Notes: generated by a model from the sequence alone, not told the origin. A stretch of DNA of 22,185 bases from Rhizophagus sp. LPA8_4_AMF (GCA_021464525.1 JADRCO010001138.1:1-22185); one strand, 5' to 3'; positions 9,062 to 19,076 are shown, counted from the first letter of the stretch. Translations and numbers: made by a program.

Positions 9062-9591
9062 TAAGATTTTGATTTTGTATGCTCGTTCCGTACTATCTTG
9101 AATAAGCTAGTATGTTGCTTCTTAAATTATTTTGATTACTATTAAATTTAACGAATTATTCCAATCAAATTCTTGTATAAAATCGTAATAGAATAAATCT
9201 TCTATTTTTTCGCTATTTAGAATTTCGGCTTTATATTTGGCGTTCGTTTTCTTCTTTCCTCATCCTATAAAGTCACCTATAATCAAAGTGTGATTTCAAT
9301 ATAAGTTAAATTCATTGACTAATAAGCCTTGATCCATGACTTTACAGTTATATTTTTCCAATGAATCTATATTCACATTAGTATTCAAATCATCTAAATT
9401 TTTCTTGATTTCACATACCGGTTTATATTCTTTACTATCAAATATGCCCATTTTAATATTCATAGATCTCAACCACTCTTCAATCATTGATAATTCAACA
9501 TAATATTTATCATCTATTCTTTTTTCCTTACTGGATAAAATCATAAGTTGAAAATCATTGATTCGATTGTTTCCGACGTCTTAATAAAAAA
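9062..9591 (-). pseudogene. LINE ORF2 upstream remnant, endonuclease-like
   Basis: From about 9579 one frame reads GNNRINDFQLMILSSKEKRI, then DDKYYVELSMIEEWLRSMNI and onward to DQGLLVNEFNLY, with a stop at 9296. It is followed almost at once by HTLIIGDF in another frame and by KTNAKYKAEILNSEKIEDLF and FYYDFIQEFDWNNSLN. IIGDF(N) is a conserved piece of LINE endonucleases. The rest I cannot place with certainty, but its position and strand match the element whose C-terminus follows. The passage from endonuclease-like to C-terminal sequence within about 200 bp shows a large internal deletion. Confidence 0.45.
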
Positions 9592-9600
9592 AAGAAAATC

Positions 9601-10631
9601 AGTAAGATCAGCGGTATATTATTTTGTTAAATGGTATATTACTATGTTTTAAACTGCACGAATTTTTGTAGATGACATTGTTGATGCAGGAGAGGACCGT
9701 TTTCAAAGTCATCGAACGTTTAACAATTATTCTCATCCTGTCCTCAAATACAACAATAGATTTGATAATGATCGGTTCCAACAGTTTCAAACGCCAAGGT
9801 TAAGGTACGGTTTTAAAAAAAAGCTCACTCAGTAAACAATATTCTTTTCTTGTATTGATCTCCAACACTGTAGTACGAATGGTCATTAGATAAGAATAGA
9901 TTTCATGTTTATATCGTGTTTGGACATTTTAATCAAAAATAGTTTACAGCACAGTACGTTGTACCCTACCTTTTTCTGAACACGTTATTTCTAGGACCCT
10001 TCCATGTCTTTGAAGGTCCATTTCATGGACTAATTCTCTTCGTTCCCAGAAAATCATGGAGATTTTTTTTGACACAGCGCTTTTATAGCTCGGACCAAAA
10101 ATTAGTGCTATGTTCCGGAGTGAGATAAAAATTTATTTCTGGAAAAAGCAAGCGTAATTATATGTTTTTATGTCGCACATGCATTGCATAATTTCACGTG
10201 ACTCGCTTCTCGATAAAATAATTATATGAAATAAATCGATCTCGGAACTAGCAATTAATACATAAAAATTAACGATAAAATACAAACGAAATGCGGATTA
10301 TTCGCTTTAGGAGGACGTGGATAGAAATTTAGCGTAAATCCAGGATTTGGACTATAAATGATTTCACAAATTTTATATATAATAAACAAATATTTCGATT
10401 TTTATTTTACCATAAAGGAAAAGAATAAGGAAAAAACAAAGCAAAAGCAATAAGAAATAAAATCTAAAGAAAAGCAGGCTGCAGTTCTTCGTAACAAAAT
10501 GCAGAAAACTGTATTCCAAAATAGCTCAAAATACCGCTGACAAATTACATAAGTTAGCATATAAAATCTGAAGCTAAAACCAAAAATATAATTTTAAAAT
10601 AGAAAAGAATGAAGTATTGTATTAACTTACC
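9601..10631. other. Intergenic; one imperfect hairpin
   Basis: No gene was recognised. A 60-codon minus-strand open stretch (9608-9790) lacks protein-like features. Positions 9994-10019 can form a stem, GGACC(C)TTC pairing with GAAGGTCC around a 9-nt loop. The remainder is A/T-rich, with no splice-framed exons that I could see. Confidence 0.45.
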
Positions 10632-11783
10632 TTATTCAGAATTGATTCCAAAGTGTTTCATTATAAGATTCAACTTATTCCTTAATTCCTGTTTTACATC
10701 TGCCAATTTCTGTCTTACGTTCTGTTTTATGTCCAATAATTCCTGACTTACGTTCTGTTTTATGTCTGACAATTCCTTTCTTACGTCCGATAATTCCTGT
10801 CTTACGTCCAACAATTCTTGTCTTATGCCCGAAATTTACAGGCTCATGAGGTGAGAAGTTTCAAGCATTTTACAATCACTTAATTTATAATTGGTTGGAT
10901 CATTTACTTTTCCTTGCATAGATTTGTAATTCTTTCCATCTCCCAAGCCAATCCTATCTTGAGATGAATATGGAGGTGCCAATGGTGCCATGGCAGTTTT
11001 TTGCATACTTATCAACTGCTTCTTCGGACTCCCACTCGCCAAAATTCATCGCAAAACATTTAACGGGATATTCATCTAATTCCTTGAAAAACGAATTTAC
11101 TACATCGTTGAAAACCTATTTACAAAATGGTTCAGAACTGATTAGTTCCTTGTTTGTTTTATGTTCTTTTGGAAATATGAGAATTTCTCTGAAATCTTTT
11201 CGTGAAGTTAAGATTGGATGACACAATTCGTTCATCCACTACATACCAATTACGACGGTTAGGACGATCTTTCTGTGCTGATGTGGCGATATAAAAAATT
11301 GATGGTGTTTTGTAATAATGAAGCCACTTTTTGTTTATATCTGGAAAAAAATTTTGTTAGTAATTCAAGATGTCACTCAAAATGCAATTATTACTTGAGC
11401 ACTCACTTGAAACACATTGTAAGTGGTTTTGGTAATAGTTTTGATGAATTTCTCATGCCATGGACATAAATTCAACCTTTTTAATAATTTCCTCAGGGGG
11501 AATAATTTTTTTCCATGATCAGCGCAACCAGCTATATGTAAATATAGATTCCATTTTGATTAGTTTGGACGCAATTCTATTTGGAAAACAAATAATGGCT
11601 CTCAATGAACTCTATGCATTGTCCTCCCAAATAAGCCATATTTTTGGCTGCCGCAATATTATCGTTTTCAAAATCTTCCAGAGTTTCTACCAAAATATAC
11701 GGACTCTCAGTCCAATCAAAGGCAAGATTCTCATATGTTATCATTGGACTGTCAAGGGCTGCAAATGGGTTGTTTCTAGACAT
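10632..11783 (-). pseudogene. Unidentified decayed gene with C-terminal coiled coil
   Basis: Read on the minus strand. ATG at 11783 opens MSRNNPFAALDSPMITYEN, then AFDWTESPYILVETLEDFEN and DNIAAAKNMAYLGGQCIEF, stopping at 11577. Fragments continue in shifted frames: PWHEKFIKTITKTTYNVFQ (about 11460-11400); then, after a splice acceptor-like TTTTTTTCCAG, INKKWLHYYKTPSIFYIATS and RPNRRNWYVVDERIV; then HPILTSRKDFREILIFPKEH, a single in-frame TAG (11118-11116), FNDVVNSFFKELDEYPVKC and FGEWESEEAVDKYAKN. Another frame carries PPYSSQDRIGLGDGKNYKSM, a single TAA (10838-10836), and a coiled coil built from 7- and 11-residue repeats such as ELSDVRK, ELSDIKQNVSQ and KLADVKQ, with a final stop at 10632. 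At least three frameshifts and two stops mark it as dead. I do not recognise the family. It could be a domesticated-transposon or effector-like gene, but nothing proves this. Confidence 0.6.
10656..10832 (-). repeat. Coding tandem repeat for a 7/11-residue coiled coil
   Basis: The DNA repeats in steps of 21 and 33 bp around the words TTACGTC and AATTCCTG (plus strand). In protein terms this gives alternating QELLDVR, ELSDVRK and ELSDIKQNV-type units with hydrophobic residues at a/d positions. The mixed 21/33-bp periodicity suggests expansion by slippage inside the former coding sequence. Confidence 0.7.
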
Positions 11784-11840
11784 TTTATTAAACAAGTAAA
11801 ACAAACTTAGATTTGAATGATTTTTTTTTTTGTATTTCAA

Positions 11841-13197
11841 AAAAGATAAAAAATATAAAAATTTTATAATTCAACAGACTTTAAATAGAAATTTAATTTG
11901 ACTTTTTGCAAATGTCGTAATGAAATCAATAGTGATTATCAATTAGATTGGATTGAAGATTTGATCAACTCAGCGGCTCAGCCTCGTTAACATAATATAC
12001 TTGCATGATATTGTATTACACAATATTGACAATCACGCTTAACTGCCAGGGAAATTTAATTTATAAAAAAAATTCTTTATTAGGTGACACAAAATTATAA
12101 AATTGATTTCATATCACAATTTGTCTTATTTGACCCCGGTCGCCCGGATTTTTTATTTTTTAATCCAAAAATTTTTTAATCAATAAAATTTAAATTTATT
12201 TTAAACTATTCAATCAATAATTTCACACGTTAAAAATTTTCATACTGTGCACTTATAATAAATCATAGTTAAATTATCATAATTATTAAAATTCTGAGAT
12301 TCTTACACAACTAGTATCTACCTATTATTAATGAAATATGTGAGATAAAATTTTCTTGGACATATTCTGAATATGAGATGTTACTTATTATGTAAACATG
12401 TGAGACGAGAGCTTTCCAATAAAGGAACACGTTTATACTTTTCATTACGAATATGTGCTCATTAATATAAGATGCATTATTAAAAACAATAGTTAACAAA
12501 TTCTAGCTTTACAGTAAATAAAATACTGGCAATATTTTGGTTTGTTCAAAGTAAACATATTTCGTAACTACTTGTCGTTTTAGATATAAGAAATTACTAT
12601 CATCCTTTATAGCAGATTTAGCAATAAATGTCGTATATCAACTAATTAATTTCTTTATTTGACTTTAATAATTTCAAACATACTATGGCAAACAACTACA
12701 AAATAAATTTTCTTAATTAATTTTATTTTTAATTAAATTATTTCTTATTTCTATTCCGTGAAACCATAATTCAACTAATTAATGGTCCATGGATCCCAAT
12801 AATGAACATTTAATGTCGATAATAATATATAACTATACATTACCAAATTAACGCCTGTATTTATAGATAGAACGCATAAATTCATCTTTTTCCTAGATAA
12901 TTCTTTTTAATATTTTCATGTCTATAATTTATCGTCCATCCAATGTGTTTTTGTTCAAACATGTAAACGTAAATTGAATTTAATACTCCAATTGGTTTTA
13001 ACTCAAAGTTGCAATTGAAAGTATGTATAATCTATTATCATTATTCAAAATTTTATTATAGAAAAAAATAGTTTAAATAATTAAAAGTAAAAAAAAAAAA
13101 TGTTAAATAATGTATATAAAATAAATAAAGATAATAATAGGATACTTTTTATAAATAATAATTATTATACCTAAATTAAACATATTTAATAAATCCT
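11841..13197. other. Intergenic, A/T-rich, downstream of the minus-strand kinase gene
   Basis: No gene was recognised. A small G/C-rich island, GACCCCGGTCGCCCGG at about 12132-12147, stands out from the A/T background and contains the inverted pair CCGG-TCGC-CCGG. A 62-codon minus-strand open stretch at 12311-12499 appears to be chance. The 3' untranslated region of the kinase gene must lie just below 13198, but I could not fix a polyadenylation signal. Confidence 0.4.
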
Positions 13198-15112
13198 TTA
13201 GGCGTCATCAATTTCATCAATCACATCAATTTCATCGAGATCTATAAAAATAAATACATCAGAACGACTGAGAGGATATTAATAATAATAAATAAACATA
13301 TAAAATAATTTTACCAGATTCATTCAATTGACAATCAAAACATTCCGAAACTATAAAATTAAAAATAAAACAATAAATATTACTGTTATAAATATTACCA
13401 TATGATTACGCAAAAATACTTACTTGGATTTTCTGTTGGTGATTGGACAACATCTATTTTAAAAAAGAATAATTAATAATTAATAAATTAATAAAAATAA
13501 AATTTTTCATAATAAATTAAATTTTACCAGAGTTATTAAATAATAAATCTGAAGAATTTATTGGTTCTGGAAGATTATTAAAATTTAAAAGTCTACTAGT
13601 ATAAATTGCTTTTGGATGGATTTGAATATTTTCAGGTTTATTGAATCTAGTCTCATTTGATCCACTTCTTTTTAATTTATTTTTTCTAATTTTTTCACAT
13701 TTTAATATTTGTGAATGAATTTCACTATTTTTATTATTTCTTTCATTATTAAATTTTTTTAATATTTGATATAATTCTTTAGTTGTTGGCCTATTTTCTA
13801 CTTTAGCATCCAAACATTTAATAATTAAATCTGAAATTAATTTTGGTGTACCATTAGAAATTTTTGGTCGAAGTCCTTTACATATTTTAATAGCTAAAGA
13901 ATGATCATGAGGAATATTATTATAAGGAATTTCTTCTGTCATAAATTCATTCATTATTATTCCAAATGAGTAAATATCTGCTTCTTTTGTATATTGATGT
14001 CCGCGTAAGACTTCTGGTGCCATATAAGGTAATACTCCATAAATTCCTTCTTCAACCATTTTATCATTTACTGGTTGACACATTCCTAAATCACTTATAT
14101 ATGAAAACGCAGAATCAAGTAATATATTTCCTGAATGAAAATCTTTATGAACTTTTCCTGAATTATGAATATTTAAAAGTCCTCTTGCAATTTCGGATAA
14201 TTTACCAATTTTAGAATTTAAATTAATATATTCAGATTGGCTTAAGTAATTTCTCAAATTTCCATGCTTACAATATCTTAAGACCATCATATAATTTTTA
14301 GTAATTGGATCTTGAGTCACGCCAAAACATCTAACAACATCTTCAAAATAAATGAGAAGGTGGGATTTAACCTAATATGAAAAGCAAAATAAAATTTTTG
14401 ATTTTTTAGGCAAACGATCATATTAAAAAAATTATACAATATATGACATACTGTATATGAGATTTCGAATTTTACCTCATTTAGAAAAGCTGCGCCTATA
14501 TCAGAAGAATTATCCAAACTTTTTAATGCAACTGTGAAATACGAATCTCTTATCCATTTTTGATTCTCAATATCCCAACATCTTATATATCCTTCAGGCC
14601 ATTTAGCCGAATAAATTTTACCAAATCCACCACTTGTAATATATGTAATATCTTCAAATTTATTATAAGGTATCCATTCAAGACATTTCGTAAAATGTAA
14701 AGCATTAAGTTGTGATTGTTGAATTAATTCATCAATATCTTTATTTCCACTAGTCCAATTTTTAAAATTTTCTTTAAATCTTTTAGCATTACAAGGTCGA
14801 CACCAAGAACTTCCTGTACCAGGTTCATTACATTCTCCACATATTCCATATATTCGTGTTCTTTTTTCTAAATCTTCCATATAAATTATTTTTTCATCTG
14901 TATCTACTGATTCAGTAGTTGAACCAATGGTAACATGGAGCTTTCAATTTAAAAAAAAAAATATCATTATCGTTAAAAAAATTAAATAATTATAATTTAT
15001 ATAATATAATAAGAATTAAATTTTTACAAATTTTTACATGATATTTTTTCCTATCAACACGCATCCATAAATTCCTTGGTTGCTCTTCGGATTTCATTTT
15101 TGATAATTCCAT
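13198..15112 (-). CDS. Tyrosine-kinase-like (TKL-type) protein kinase, 497 aa, six exons
   Basis: Exons on the minus strand: 15112-15038, 14940-14476, 14371-13528, 13453-13424, 13350-13315, 13241-13198. All five introns are GT-AG (73-104 nt) and the total is 1494 nt, ending TAA. The N-terminus carries a small zinc-ribbon-like pair CGEC (C59, C62) and CRPC (C72, C75). The kinase domain begins near residue 120: glycine loop SGGFGKIY (128-135), VALK lysine K155, alpha-C glutamate in FLNE (E180), catalytic loop HKDFHSGN (D257, N262), DLG (274-276) in place of DFG, and APE (298-300). All catalytic residues are present, so it is probably active, transferring phosphate from ATP to Ser, Thr or Tyr, and soluble, since no signal peptide or membrane segment is seen. 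The tail carries HPKAIYTSR (from residue 432) and ends in acidic DLDEIDVIDEIDD. Such kinases are greatly expanded in Rhizophagus-type fungi (from memory); the substrate is unknown. A shorter start at 14880 is possible, but the upstream exon splices in perfect phase. It stands divergent to the kinase at 16522. Confidence 0.92.
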
Positions 15113-15119
15113 ACTAAAT

Positions 15120-15190
<71 letters not shown>

Positions 15191-15838
15191 ATACTTGTTT
15201 ATTAAATATTACAATAATGTAAAATAATCTTATTTACCTCGATAAAAATGATAAACGAAAAAGTCGAATTTTATAATTTTGAATTACTAATATAATTAAG
15301 TTTTCGAGCTAAACATATTTATTTATTAATTAGTACAATACATCCTGTACTACCTTGATCGTTTTACGCCTAAAGTTAACCATAAATCGTAATCAAAATA
15401 TTTCTTGTCGTTACACAAAAACAGATAAAAAATTTCGTATATTCTTTTTTTTCGCCAGTTTTAATTTTTTTTTTTAAAAACAAAAAAAAAAAAAAATCAA
15501 ATCAAGAAATTTGAATAAAATCCTAATTAGTAGTTTTTATTTGTTGAGGAGAAACCGTTAGTTAATTAGTTATGTATTAAATTATCATTATTTATATTTT
15601 GTTTTAAAATCTGGATAAATGATCGGCCACTAAAAAGCACTAACCATCTATGATATAGTTCGTGTCCATTTTTCAATTACAAAATGAATAAATACTAAAA
15701 ATAACCAGAATCTCGCGATCTATCAGTTGCAAAACATTCAAAAATTGAAAAAATTGGGAAATATTATGTTCAGGCAATTATTTGCTTTCAATATATTAAA
15801 AATATGAAAATTTATAGTTTTACTTGATTTATTTATAA
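15113..15838. other. Shared upstream region of the two divergent kinase genes
   Basis: A/T-rich and without intact genes. It begins with the homopolymer tract at 15126-15186. A piece at about 15727-15775 reads AKHSKIEKIGKYY on the plus strand, which could be an upstream remnant of the aldo-keto reductase relic that follows, but this is tentative. No promoter element could be assigned with confidence. Confidence 0.45.
15126..15186. repeat. Poly(dA:dT) tract T27-A3-T31 in the kinase 5' region
   Basis: Twenty-seven T, three A and thirty-one T lie 14-74 bp upstream of the minus-strand kinase start codon. On the transcribed sense strand this is a poly(A) stretch directly before the ATG, in the 5' untranslated region or core promoter. 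Long poly(dA:dT) tracts exclude nucleosomes in other fungi (established knowledge). The exact lengths may carry sequencing error. Confidence 0.85.
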
Positions 15839-16164
15839 ATAGGTTGCTTAAATTGGGTTCAACAAACCTGGTATTATCTCTTCTATAATTGGTGCTAGAA
15901 CAGTCACTCAGCTTGAAGAAAATCTTAAACCACTTGAATTTAGGTAAATTTAGTTATTTAAAAAAATTATTTTTTTTTTTTTAAAAAAAAGAAACATGTT
16001 CGCTAACGTAAGTTTATAACAAAAAAATATTAATTTCAGATTGACACCTGAACAAATGAGACGACTTGATATACCAAGTATCTAAATTTATTCGTCGAAT
16101 GTATGCATTTTGGATAAACATCTATGAAAAAACATTGAAGCTCCAAAAAATTTGAACCTGTTGC
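15839..16164 (+). pseudogene. Aldo-keto reductase 3'-end relic
   Basis: The plus strand encodes LNWVQQ, then one frame over PGIISSIIGARTVTQLEENL and KPLEF. An intron (15944-16039, GTAAAT...TTTCAG) joins in phase to RLTPEQMRRLDIPS. A stop follows at 16083-16085, but a third frame continues with VSKFIRRMYAFWINIYEK to a stop near 16164. The W-V-x-Q-x-P-G-(I/V)-x-S-(I/V)-IIGART-x-x-Q-L-x-x-N-L segment followed by LTPEQ-x-x-LD is the conserved NADPH-binding C-terminal part of aldo-keto reductases. The catalytic Asp, Tyr, Lys and His region of the barrel is missing, and two frameshifts are visible, so the gene is dead. It sits between the two kinase genes in the orientation of the second. Confidence 0.8.
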
Positions 16165-16521
16165 GAGTACATACAATTTTGGAAGATTACTAAATTAATG
16201 AAAAAAACTCTCTTTTTATTTTAAATTTATTTTAATTTTCTTTTTCTCAATTTATTTATATATAAATCGTCGAAATAAAAAAAAAGATGAATATAAAAAT
16301 CAAATTCACAGTTTTGGTAATACAAGTGTAAGCATGCAGATCGACGTCATAATGCATTTTTGCCCTTCGATAAAATACTTCCAAATAATACCGAATTTTC
16401 TGTAACACAATAGCGAATTCATCGACAGAAAATTCCGCATTCTATCATTATATAACGATAAGAATTTAAAAAACTATAAATATGTTGAATTTTCTATACT
16501 TGCTTACATTGTAATAATAAA
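16165..16521 (+). promoter_or_regulatory. Presumed promoter and 5' leader of the plus-strand kinase
   Basis: The 350 bp before the start codon contain no open reading frame of note. A TATA-like TTATATAAC lies at about 16446-16455 and ACTATAAATATG at about 16472-16483; either could be a core promoter element. This is inferred only from position and sequence resemblance. Confidence 0.3.
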
Positions 16522-18982
16522 ATGGAACTTGTAAAATTAAATGATGAAAATTCTTTTGATCCAACACCAAAATTAAAATCTAGTCCCGTACCAATTTCTT
16601 TTGTTTCTTTTAATAAGAATGATAAAAATTGTATTTATTGTGGAGAAGAATACACAGAAACGGGTATTTGGTATCAAAGATATTGCAAAAAATGTTTATC
16701 GTGTTATTTAACTAATATAACCGATAATAATTTATACCTAGACGTATATTTATTCGCAAAGGACTTGGAATGTAATGAACATGAGATAAGTAGAACAAAA
16801 ATACCACGAAATATTCAAGAATGTTGTAGAAATTGCCTGATAATATTATGTTTTAAACAAATATCCGGATATTTTTTAACTTATAAATCTGATTCGATAA
16901 TTTTATACGAAAACATGATTGATTGCAAGCTATGTGGAAAATTATTATGTCTAGAAGCGGACTTCGATACTATTTACTCACACAAATTGTGTTCAAGTTG
17001 TTATCTAATTTCTTCTGGATGTGTAGAATCAAGCTTAACTAAAAAACTTATTTCAATTATTTATTTACCATGGTGGGAAAATACACGTAGTTGTTATTGT
17101 AATAGTTATTTAAATTTTACGTCAGACTGTCAGAAGTATTGTGAGACTTGTTTCATATTTTTTATTGGATGTAGATATTGCTTAACAACAAATGTTATTT
17201 TTGGAATTGCAAAGCAATCGCAATGTAAAAAATGCAAAAGAGTATCAACTATTATACTATATAACAAAGATATTATCAGTATTAATAGTGGAAATAGTAT
17301 TTTAGATGATTTTCTCGTTAATATAAGATCATATCAATCGGAAATAGCTAAATTTACTGGCGGCATAAAAAATATTGATAAGTATTTCGTTCCATCCAAA
17401 ATATGTGATGTTTTTTTTCGTAAGATTAAACCAGAAAAATTGATGAAATATATACCATATTCTCAATTTACAAATGTAAAAAGAATAGCAGAAGGAGGAT
17501 TTAGTATTGTATATCAAGCAACTTGGTTAGATGATCCTGATGATAATGAATTTGTCATTTTGAAAAGTTTTAAAAATTCTCAAGACTTTAGCAAATATTT
17601 TATGAATGAGGTAAATACTTTAAAGATTAGAAAATTCGTATTTGTTTTATAAGAATTTTGAATTTTAATCTTGAAATTTATAGTTAAAGTCGAATTATCA
17701 TTGTTATACACATGACAAATATTTCCTTAATCCTAGAGTGATTAATACTTATGGTTTTACCAAAGATACTCGACTAGATAGTTATACATTAGTTATGGAA
17801 CATGCTTCAGGAGGAGATTTACATAAGTATTCACAAAAGAACTTTGCAAACATTGATTGGAAAAGAAAATTAGATATTTTACTTAATATTACATATGGGT
17901 ATTTATATTTTAAATATATTGGTAATAATTAGTTTATAATACAAATATATTAATTATTATTATTTTAGTCTTCAGGGTATTCATAAAACAAATTTTATAC
18001 ATCGAGATTTCCACAGTGGAAATATGTTGATAGGTTTGACAGATGAAAGTTATCTCAATTGTAAAATCGGAGATCTAGGATTATCACAACCTGCAAATGA
18101 CACTTCATCAGATAATGAAATTTATGGAGTGATACCTTATATTGCACCAGAAATATTTAAAGGGTCTGCATTTTCTAAAGAATCTGATATTTACAGTCTG
18201 GGTATGATTATGTGGGAACTTACAACAGGTTGTAAGCCATTTGCTAATGTTGAACATGATATTCATCTAATTATCAAAATTATTGATGGTGTGCGACCTG
18301 AAATTACAGAAGATGCACCAGAAAGTTACGTTAAATTAATGAAAAGTTGTTGGCATTCTGATCCCAAGAAAAGACCTTCTATAAGTGTCATTAAGGATAT
18401 TTGTTATAAGTGGTTTGATCAATGTGAAGATCATTATTGTTATGATGAACAATTTAATAAATATTATACCAACCAATATCGTCAAGCTGATTTAAAAAGG
18501 AAAAAGTTAATAGATTCAAAGAAGCTTGGTCCTAAGTTCAGTGAAAAGTCTCATCCAAAAGCTATTTATACAAGTAGATCATTAAACTCTTACATTTCTA
18601 AATGTTCATCTATCAATTTTTCATCAAATGGTATGTACTATGCTATTTTAATAAAAGTAATCTTTGGATAAATAAATTAAATTTCTTGTTTTTATAGATT
18701 ACACTTCAATTGACCTAGAATTTGACATAGTTATTGAAAGGTATTTTAATATTATAAATATTTGTTTAAGTTATTCATAATTTAAATTCATCTTTAACAA
18801 AATATAATTCTATAATAATAGTAAAATCAAATCACTTGGAACTAAACGAAATACTGAAGAATTAAATATCTATTCTTGCGAAAATAATGGTAAATATTTA
18901 TTTGATCAAAATATTATTATTATGTTTATATTATTTATTTTCTAATTTAAATTTTAAAATAGGTAAACGCATTAAAAATTAG
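16522..18982 (+). CDS. TKL-type protein kinase with long Cys-rich N-terminus, 698 aa, six exons
   Basis: Exons: 16522-17610, 17684-17898, 17969-18630, 18698-18740, 18822-18889, 18963-18982. All introns are GT-AG (61-81 nt) and the total is 2097 nt, ending TAG. Residues 1-310 form an unusual Cys-rich region with many pairs (C37/C40, C55/C58, C102/C105, C135/C138, C157/C160, C207/C210, C217/C220, C235/C238), probably several zinc-binding units. The kinase domain follows: glycine loop AEGGFSIVY (G325, G326, with Ser where the third glycine is usual), lysine K348, alpha-C glutamate E363, HRDFHSGN (D448, N453), DLG (470-472), APE (494-496) and a DPKKRPS near the end of the domain. Catalytic residues are complete. 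The tail has HPKAIYTSR (from residue 630). The kinase is probably cytosolic. The Cys-rich part may sense or bind a partner, but its ligand is unknown. A one-base change near the stop may have shortened the C-terminus (see findings). The alternative of separate short genes is excluded by the exact splice phases. Confidence 0.92.
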
Positions 18983-19076
18983 TTCCGGTTATTCAAGAAC
19001 TTCTCTCGCATCTCGAAAAAACAATAATGAAGAACTAAGAGATGCGTATAAATAATGTATATCTTTTATTATTTTT
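18983..19076 (+). other. 3' untranslated region with out-of-frame former C-terminus
   Basis: Directly after the stop, another frame reads ISSGYSRTSLASRKNNEEL and RDAYK before its own stop near 19056. Removing one A from the AAAAA run at about 18974-18978 would place this in frame with the kinase. It therefore looks like a lost tail. Confidence 0.5.

Larger units (their letters stand above)
8198..9591 (-). mobile_element. 5'-truncated, internally deleted non-LTR retrotransposon (LINE)
   Basis: The element lies on the minus strand. Its 3' end is a 12-base poly(A) tail, seen as T12 at 8198-8209, behind a 300-bp A/T-rich 3' untranslated region. The coding relic holds HTLIIGDF (about 9280), the core of an apurinic-type endonuclease, and further down the C-terminal zinc-knuckle region characteristic of LINE ORF2. 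The roughly 1.5 kb of reverse transcriptase expected between them is absent. The nonamer AAGAAAATC stands at 8189-8197 and at 9592-9600, just outside both proposed ends, and may be the target-site duplication; nine bases in such A/T-rich DNA is weak support on its own. Multiple frameshifts show the copy is dead. Confidence 0.65.

Noticed and set aside
10964..11810. Three plus-strand open frames
   Set aside because: They are antisense shadows of the minus-strand coding relic, whose peptides are clearly more protein-like.
12311..12499. 62-codon minus-strand open frame
   Set aside because: Isolated, A/T-driven composition, with no splice partners or domain.
13966..14214. Plus-strand open frame opposite the kinase catalytic domain
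   Set aside because: Antisense shadow of the kinase exon.
14317..14475. Kinase exon read-through ending KFEISYTVCHIL and onward
   Set aside because: This is translated intron. A GT at 14475 and an AG at 14372 join FLNE to VKSHLLIYFEDVV in phase with the rest of the kinase domain.
17329..17517. Minus-strand open frame inside the plus-strand kinase
   Set aside because: Antisense shadow; no independent signal.
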